Shown: positions 59,308-64,000 of the stretch, piece by piece | Layout: each line of letters begins with the position of its first letter | How positions within the stretch are numbered: position 1 is the stretch's first letter | NCBI RefSeq assembly: GCF_029269745.1 | Contig: NZ_JARJHT010000003.1 | Location: forward strand, 372,001-436,000 | Reading direction: 5' to 3' | DNA length: 64,000 nucleotides | Source: Polluticoccus soli | GTDB taxonomy: Bacteria > Bacteroidota > Bacteroidia > Chitinophagales > Chitinophagaceae | Program-made: the position numbers and the translations under genes | The notes under the pieces: generated by a model | What the model saw: the letters and a program-made list of their open reading frames with translations, nothing else | Database searches by the model: none | What the model was told of the DNA's origin: nothing

Positions 59308-60378
59308 ATGCGGTTATCTTCCCATTACGTGGCACTGGCGCTGGCAGTTATGTTCGGCACCAAAGCCACAGCACAAACTGACAAGCTGGTATACAACGAC
59401 GAAAAGCATTTCAAAAACGTAAAGCAGCTCACTTTTGGCGGCGATAACGCGGAAGCCTATTTCAGCTTCGATGGCAAAGCCGTTAGCTTTCAGCGCACCA
59501 ACCCGAAAGAGGGACTGAACTGCGACCAGATATTTTATGGCAAGCTGCCAAAGAAGGCCGATGATAAATTTGAATACAAGCAAGTGAGTCATAAAGGCCG
59601 CACCACCTGTTCTTATATGATGCCTGATGGCAAGCACGTGCTGTACGCATCTACACATTTGGGTGCAGATACTTGTCCGCCGGTGCCAGACAGGAAGGTG
59701 CTGAAGAAATACGTATGGCCTATTTACGATAGCTACGACATCTTCGTGGCCGATCTGAAAGGCAATATCACCAAACAGCTTACCCACAATCCCGGTTATG
59801 ATGCTGAAGCAACGATCTCTCCTAAGGGCGATAAGATCGTATTCACCTCTACCCGCAGTGGCGACCTGGAACTGTATGTAATGGACATTGACGGTAAGAA
59901 CGTAAAACAAATAACCAAAGACCTGGGTTACGATGGTGGTGCCTGGTTCAGCCCCGATGGCAGCAAGATAGTTTGGCGCGCAAGCCGTCCTACCACAGAG
60001 GCAGAGGTAAAAGAATACAAAGACCTGCTGGCACAGGGCATGGTTGCCCCTACCAATATGGAGGTGTTTGTGGCCAATGCCGACGGCAGCAACGTGCAGC
60101 AGGTAACTAAACTGGGCAAAGCCAACTGGGCACCCAACTTCATGCCCGATGGCAAGCGCATCATCTTTGCGTCTAACCACGAGTACGAAAGAGGTTTCCC
60201 GTTCAACATGTACACCATCAATATAGATGGCAGCAACCTGCAAAAGATATCGCACGACGGTGGTTTTGACGCCTTCCCGATGTTCTCACCCGATGGTAAG
60301 AAACTCATCTTCTCATCGAACCGCAACAACGGCGGCACGCACGATACCAACCTGTTCATTTGCGACTGGGTAGAATAA
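59308..60378 (+). CDS. Secreted TolB-like (PD40) beta-propeller protein
   Basis: A 356-residue protein with signal peptide MRLSSHYVALALAVMFGTKATAQ. About six WD40-like PD40 blades follow, recognised by repeats of the forms KQLTF, AEAYFSFDGKAVSFQ, DAEATISPKGDKIVFTS, GAWFSPDGSKIVW, PNFMPDGKRIIFAS and FPMFSPDGKKLIFSSNR. Such propellers in the periplasm mediate protein binding; some relatives belong to larger peptidases, but no catalytic domain is present here. It is divergent from the T9SS gene. Confidence 0.88.
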   Translation: MRLSSHYVALALAVMFGTKATAQTDKLVYNDEKHFKNVKQLTFGGDNAEAYFSFDGKAVSFQRTNPKEGLNCDQIFYGKLPKKADDKFEYKQVSHKGRTTCSYMMPDGKHVLYASTHLGADTCPPVPDRKVLKKYVWPIYDSYDIFVADLKGNITKQLTHNPGYDAEATISPKGDKIVFTSTRSGDLELYVMDIDGKNVKQITKDLGYDGGAWFSPDGSKIVWRASRPTTEAEVKEYKDLLAQGMVAPTNMEVFVANADGSNVQQVTKLGKANWAPNFMPDGKRIIFASNHEYERGFPFNMYTINIDGSNLQKISHDGGFDAFPMFSPDGKKLIFSSNRNNGGTHDTNLFICDWVE

Positions 60379-60404
60379 CTCCTGAGTGATAAGAGCGAAT
60401 AAAA

Positions 60405-60427
60405 GAGGAGCGGTTACGCTCCTTTAT
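60405..60427 (+). terminator. Rho-independent terminator
   Basis: Stem AGGAGCG / CGCTCCT with loop GTTA, followed by TTATTATTTT. Confidence 0.75.
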
Positions 60428-60500
60428 TATTTTGCGATAGAGTCCGCCAGCCTCTTTCGGATCACGTGTAATTACCTTATATTTAAGGCATATGCGTGTT

Positions 60501-62120
60501 ATGAAGAAACTACTATTCCTATTAACTCTGATGAGCCATCAGGCAATTGGGCAGCCAGCTTTAAGATTTGAACGTTTAGACCTCAATGCAGGCCCTAATT
60601 CATCATCTCCCAATAACTTTTGCATCGTAGGCAACAAGCTATATTTCACTGCCACAACTCCTGCGACAGGCAGTGAGTTATGGGTGACGGATGGCACTGT
60701 GGCAGGTACCCAGGTGCTGGAAATAAATCCTGGCGCTGACGGAAGCTCGCCCTCCTCTCTTCACGAGATGGCTGGTAAATTGGTATTTCTAGCATCATCT
60801 CCAACCAGTGGCATGGAACCTTGGATATCAGACGGAACGGTTGCAGGAACTCAATTGATAAAAGATATAATGCCGGGAACAGGTAATTCGACTTCCGAAC
60901 TTGATGGAGCGGTGCTTAACGGTAAAATGTATTTTGCTGCTGATGATATAACATACGGCAGGGAAATCTGGGTAACTGACGGCACTACGGCCGGAACGCA
61001 AATGTTAATTGATATAAGACCGGGTTTTAATAGTTCTCATGCAGCTAAATTCATTACCTACAATAACAAAGTATATTTCAGCGCAATGACGGATTTGACC
61101 GGATTAGAATTGTGGGCGACAGATGGCACTACGCTTGGGACACAGATGGTTGATTCTGGCGGTCCTGTGTCTCCTGACGTATTTACGAAGGCGCTTAGCA
61201 AATTATTTTTTCGTGCAACTAAGGGCGTGGGAACTGGAGACGAACTGTGGGTTACCGATGGGACGACCGCTGGCACACAGATGCTGAAACAAATTAATCC
61301 TCCGGGATCAGGCACTACCAACGAGTTTGTCGAGTTTAGCAATAACGTTTATTTCTCGGCAAGCGACGGCATTAACGGAGCAGAACTATGGATGAGCGAT
61401 GGCACAGCGGAAGGGACAGTGATGGTCAAGGATATCAATCCTGGGGTGCTACCAAGCGGACCAGTCGAATTTGAAGAATATAACGGTAAGCTCTACTTCA
61501 ATGCAGACAATGGTTCTCAAGGGCGGGAATTATGGGTGACCGATGGCACCGCTAGTGGAACCCAGCTTGTAACTGATATATTTTCTGGGTCTATAGGTGG
61601 CCATCCGAGGAATTTGATTGTATACAAGGGGTATCTGTATTTCGAAGCAATTCAAAATGGCACAGCTGGCAGGCAGCTATTTATCAGTGACGGCTCAATT
61701 TCAGGTACAAAGGTTGTGGCACCCACAGCCACCCCTCCGGCAAACACTGTAAATAACCCACCACCGGCACTTTGTGTGTACGATTCAATGTTATTCTTTC
61801 AGGCTCGATACGATACAACAGGCTTTGAATTATGGTTGTTGACGAATGATACAAGTACCAATATCCGTAACCACGAGCTAACGGCTAGTGTCCGCATCTA
61901 TCCGAACCCAAGTAATGGAACGTTTACTATTGAAACAGGAAACAAAACATTCACCACAGCGAACCTGGAGGTATACGATGTTGCAGGTAGACTTATACTA
62001 AGTCAGTCTCTGGCATCTACGAAAGAAAATATCCGGTTGCCCGAAACTGCAAAGGGTATGTACCTGGTAAAAATAGCTGTCGATGATGCGTTGTATGCTA
62101 CACAGCTGATAATAGAATGA
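60501..62120 (+). CDS. Secreted ELWVTDGT-repeat protein with T9SS sorting domain
   Basis: A 539-residue protein with signal peptide MKKLLFLLTLMSHQAIGQ. The body (about 20-430) is made of roughly eight repeats of about 48 residues. Each has the form (E)LW(V/M)(T/S)DGT-x2-GT-x8-INPG followed by a K(L/V)YF-x-A strand, the hyalin/propeller-like repeat common in secreted Bacteroidota proteins. The end is a T9SS type A sorting domain (VRIYPNPSNGTFTIETG ... GMYLVKIAVDDALYATQLIIE). TATATTTA at 60478-60485 would place the transcript start near 60491, which favours ATG 60501 over ATG 60492. The gene is visibly more AT-rich than its neighbours. Confidence 0.85.
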   Translation: MKKLLFLLTLMSHQAIGQPALRFERLDLNAGPNSSSPNNFCIVGNKLYFTATTPATGSELWVTDGTVAGTQVLEINPGADGSSPSSLHEMAGKLVFLASSPTSGMEPWISDGTVAGTQLIKDIMPGTGNSTSELDGAVLNGKMYFAADDITYGREIWVTDGTTAGTQMLIDIRPGFNSSHAAKFITYNNKVYFSAMTDLTGLELWATDGTTLGTQMVDSGGPVSPDVFTKALSKLFFRATKGVGTGDELWVTDGTTAGTQMLKQINPPGSGTTNEFVEFSNNVYFSASDGINGAELWMSDGTAEGTVMVKDINPGVLPSGPVEFEEYNGKLYFNADNGSQGRELWVTDGTASGTQLVTDIFSGSIGGHPRNLIVYKGYLYFEAIQNGTAGRQLFISDGSISGTKVVAPTATPPANTVNNPPPALCVYDSMLFFQARYDTTGFELWLLTNDTSTNIRNHELTASVRIYPNPSNGTFTIETGNKTFTTANLEVYDVAGRLILSQSLASTKENIRLPETAKGMYLVKIAVDDALYATQLIIE

Positions 62121-62144
62121 CCTGAATAATTTGCAAAAAACATA

Positions 62145-62168
62145 AGAGGAGCTACGAGCTCCTCTTTG
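62145..62168 (+). terminator. Rho-independent terminator
   Basis: Stem AGAGGAGCT / AGCTCCTCT with loop ACG, followed by TTGC. The T run is short, so it may be weak. Confidence 0.6.
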
Positions 62169-62357
62169 CACTTTGCGCAATCGAGAGACTTGATCGCCCC
62201 TCTGAAATGAAATGATGTGTGAGATATTGGTCGCACTCCCTTTTTTTCTCAAGACAATGTTACGTACCCTCCCAATGAAGGCCAGCGACAGTAAAGAGTT
62301 TCATTGCCAACAATCGCAATAGCTTTTGTACTACAGTGTTTTAACTATCTTCACACA

Positions 62358-62738
62358 ATGTTAGGGAAATTTTTGATGGTGGCCTTAGGGGGCGGCTTGG
62401 GCAGCATGGCGCGCTATGGAATGTACATCGCCATGGACAAATACACTATCAAAACATTTCCGGTAGCTACACTTACAGTCAATCTTGTCGGTTGTTTTCT
62501 TGTTGGTCTGCTATTTGGTTTCACCTCGAAGGCAACTGCGGGAGGCGCACCAACCGGATGGGCGCTATTTCTCGGCACTGGCTTCTGCGGCGGCTTTACC
62601 ACCTTCTCTGCCTTTGCGCTGGACAATAATAACCTCTTTAAAAACGAACAGGGACTCGCCGCACTGGCATACACCATCTTCAGCGTAGTGATCGGCATTC
62701 TGCTGTGCAGGCTGGGCATGGGCCTTTCGGGTAATTAA
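62358..62738 (+). CDS. crcB: Fluoride ion channel CrcB/Fluc
   Basis: A 126-residue membrane protein with four helices that works as a dimer to let fluoride leave the cell. Family marks are GGGLGSMARYGM, the F-channel segment VATLTVNLVGCFLVGLLFG and GTGFCGGFTTFSAFALD with the conserved TTFS. No fluoride riboswitch was recognised upstream. ATG 62358 is chosen as homologues begin with this short Met-Leu stretch. Its 3' end overlaps the stop of the convergent MgtC-family gene by four bases. Confidence 0.92.
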   Translation: MLGKFLMVALGGGLGSMARYGMYIAMDKYTIKTFPVATLTVNLVGCFLVGLLFGFTSKATAGGAPTGWALFLGTGFCGGFTTFSAFALDNNNLFKNEQGLAALAYTIFSVVIGILLCRLGMGLSGN

Positions 62739-63385
62739 TAATGTAACTGCGTTACTCTTGTGTCGCGCACCAGCTGAGCCACCACCAGGTCGTGCTTTTC
62801 CTGCGTAGCCCTAACTGTCCAGGTAAGCACTACCATACCTTCACTCTTTTCGGTCTTCACCTTGCGTATCTTATAATTCTTATCAAAAAAATCGGTAGGT
62901 TTTAGCAGGGCGGCATCTGTAGTGTATTCTTGCCTGATGACGTAATCGCGTATCATATACTTGCTCTCAAACCGCTTTTCGATGAAGTGGAGGATGACCA
63001 GGATGATGAGTACGATGGCTGTAGTTTCGACGGCCACCTGGTAATCGCCAATGCCCACGCTCATTCCTATGGCGCCGGCCGTCCACACCGCTGCTGCGGT
63101 GGTAACCCCGTGTATACTCTGCTGGTTGCGGAAGATGATGCCCGCGCCTATGAAACCGATGCCGGTCACAATATTGGACGCGATACGGGTAACATCACTT
63201 GCATGTCTTATGTCAAGTAATGCCATATGATGTGACACCAGGGTAAATAAAGTACCACCTACGCTCACCAGCATCATGGTTCTGAATCCAGCCGCCTTGC
63301 CACTCCACTCGCGTTCCAGGCCTATCAGGGCGCCCAGCAGGGCCGACAGCAGCACTTTTTGAATATCCTCGTTGAATATATCCAT
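62735..63385 (-). CDS. MgtC/SapB-family membrane protein
   Basis: A 216-residue protein. The first 130 residues hold four to five helices with the family's marks LLGALIGLEREWSGKAAGFRTMMLVSVGGTLFTLVS and GIGFIGAGIIFRNQQSIHGVTTAAAVWTAGAIGMSVG. The rest is a soluble C-terminal domain. MgtC proteins help cells at low Mg2+ and act as regulators of ATP synthase in some pathogens; which role applies here is unknown. Confidence 0.9.
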   Translation of the reverse strand: MDIFNEDIQKVLLSALLGALIGLEREWSGKAAGFRTMMLVSVGGTLFTLVSHHMALLDIRHASDVTRIASNIVTGIGFIGAGIIFRNQQSIHGVTTAAAVWTAGAIGMSVGIGDYQVAVETTAIVLIILVILHFIEKRFESKYMIRDYVIRQEYTTDAALLKPTDFFDKNYKIRKVKTEKSEGMVVLTWTVRATQEKHDLVVAQLVRDTRVTQLHY

Positions 63386-63446
63386 AGCTTATATAACAAC
63401 CATAAAATTACGCCAGTATATGGTATTTAAAGTGTTTGAATGCATT

Positions 63447-63478
63447 TTTGAATAATCCATAGGCGTTCGTTAATTTTG
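63447..63478 (+). promoter_or_regulatory. Bacteroidota-type promoter of odhB
   Basis: TTTG at 63447-63450 and TAATTTTG at 63471-63478 are 20 bases apart, an exact consensus match. The odhB ATG follows at 63499. Confidence 0.7.
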
Positions 63479-63498
63479 CCACCCGCAAATGTCCTTAC

Positions 63499-64000
63499 AT
63501 GATAGAAATTAAAGTACCCACGGTTGGCGAATCAATTAGCGAAGTAACCTTAGTGAAGTGGCTGAAGAAGGATGGTGAATGGGTGGAAAGGGATGAACTG
63601 CTCTGCGAACTGGAATCGGAAAAAGCAACCTTTGAGCTGAACGCCGAAAAAGCAGGCATACTCCATACAGTAGCCAAAGAAGGCGATACATTGAACATCG
63701 GAGATCTTGCCTGCAAGATAGACGAGACAGCTGCACGCCCTGAAGGCGCTGCTGCTCCCGCTCCTGCCAAAGAAGAAGCGAAGCCCGCTGCTAAGGCTGA
63801 GGCACCTAAAGCCGAAGCGCCTAAAGCTGCTGCTCCTGCAGCCGATGTAAAAGCTACACCGGTGGCTAAATCTATCATGAGCGACAAGCAGGTGAAAGCC
63901 GGCGACGTGAAAGGCACTGGCGCTATGGGCAAAATTCTGAAGGCCGATGTGCTGGAAGCCCTGGCTAACCCAGGCCGCAAAGGCGGTGCTGCTGCATTTA
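63499..64000 (+). CDS. odhB: Dihydrolipoyllysine succinyltransferase, E2 of 2-oxoglutarate dehydrogenase (partial)
   Basis: The first 167 codons of an E2 enzyme, running off the right edge. Residues 1-75 are a lipoyl domain (IEIKVPTVGESISEVTLVKWLKKDGEWVERDELLCELESEKATFEL), with the lipoylated Lys in SEKA. An Ala/Pro/Lys/Glu-rich hinge (about 80-112) follows, then the peripheral subunit-binding domain (PVAKSIMSDKQVKAGDVKGTGAMGKILKADVLEAL). PTVGESI is typical of the succinyltransferase rather than the pyruvate enzyme. The catalytic domain lies outside the window. Confidence 0.9.
   Translation, partial: MIEIKVPTVGESISEVTLVKWLKKDGEWVERDELLCELESEKATFELNAEKAGILHTVAKEGDTLNIGDLACKIDETAARPEGAAAPAPAKEEAKPAAKAEAPKAEAPKAAAPAADVKATPVAKSIMSDKQVKAGDVKGTGAMGKILKADVLEALANPGRKGGAAAF

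Noticed and set aside
59314-60255. A 313-codon open frame on the minus strand
   Set aside because: It lies opposite the PD40 propeller gene, which has a signal peptide and clear repeats; the antisense product has no domain.
62121-62357. Fluoride riboswitch upstream of crcB
   Set aside because: I found no recognisable GGNGAU-type conserved core or pseudoknot sequence in the leader.
1-64000. tRNA, rRNA or other stable RNA genes
   Set aside because: No cloverleaf with a TTCGAATC-type T arm or rRNA segment was found by eye in any of the intergenic regions; a covariance search would be needed for small RNAs.

Overview
The window looks like chromosome from a member of the Bacteroidota, most likely the Chitinophagaceae or a close relative. 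The signs are five proteins with type IX secretion (T9SS) C-terminal sorting domains, many lipoproteins with short lipoboxes, starts without Shine-Dalgarno sequences, and repeated promoters of the Bacteroidota form TTTG-N17-20-TAnnTTTG. I see no rRNA, tRNA or CRISPR array. Assignment rests on reading translated motifs by eye; no database search was run.

Layout. 1-2.7 kb: tail of a low-complexity gene, then an arsenic operon (arsR, arsM, a 51-residue membrane protein, arsC, a second methyltransferase) with two copies of a palindromic operator. 2.7-10.3 kb: an acetyltransferase, a secreted trypsin-like protease, a large GAF/PAS histidine kinase, a VOC protein and a four-gene leftward operon (lipoprotein, membrane protein, histidine kinase, NarL-type regulator). 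10.4-13.9 kb: a TACGTA palindrome, then a 32-residue peptide gene, a divergent subtilase and a large secreted protein in one operon. 14-18 kb: a metal (probably copper) module with an HMA-AraC regulator, a secreted CSAC thioredoxin-like protein, an HMA-MauE/DoxX membrane protein and a His/Met-rich outer-membrane protein. 18-29.9 kb: small regulators, lipoproteins, a DUF2167 protein, a rhomboid protease and a T9SS adhesin.

30-37.8 kb holds four tandem paralogues of a membrane sensor (TM-CHASE-TM-GAF-PAS-DHp) that all lack a kinase ATPase domain; three have also lost the phospho-acceptor histidine. 39.2-40.3 kb holds a DUF559 nuclease gene whose first codons lie inside the first of five 127-bp tandem repeats. 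41.8-43.9 kb: a perfect 24-bp inverted repeat and an orphan phage terminase pair behind a host-type promoter. 43.9-50.9 kb: a c-type cytochrome lipoprotein, a P2-type ATPase and a cluster of duplicated beta-barrel genes, one broken by a frameshift. 51-54.7 kb: an apparently cytosolic zinc metalloprotease, MBL-fold hydrolase and small protein behind a palindromic control region. 54.7-64 kb: DUF1697, small proteins, T9SS proteins, a PD40 propeller, crcB, an MgtC-family protein and the start of odhB (2-oxoglutarate dehydrogenase E2).

The best candidates for undescribed biology are the kinase-less CHASE sensor array, the DUF559/repeat pair, the peptide-subtilase-secreted protein operon and the metalloprotease-MBL cassette.
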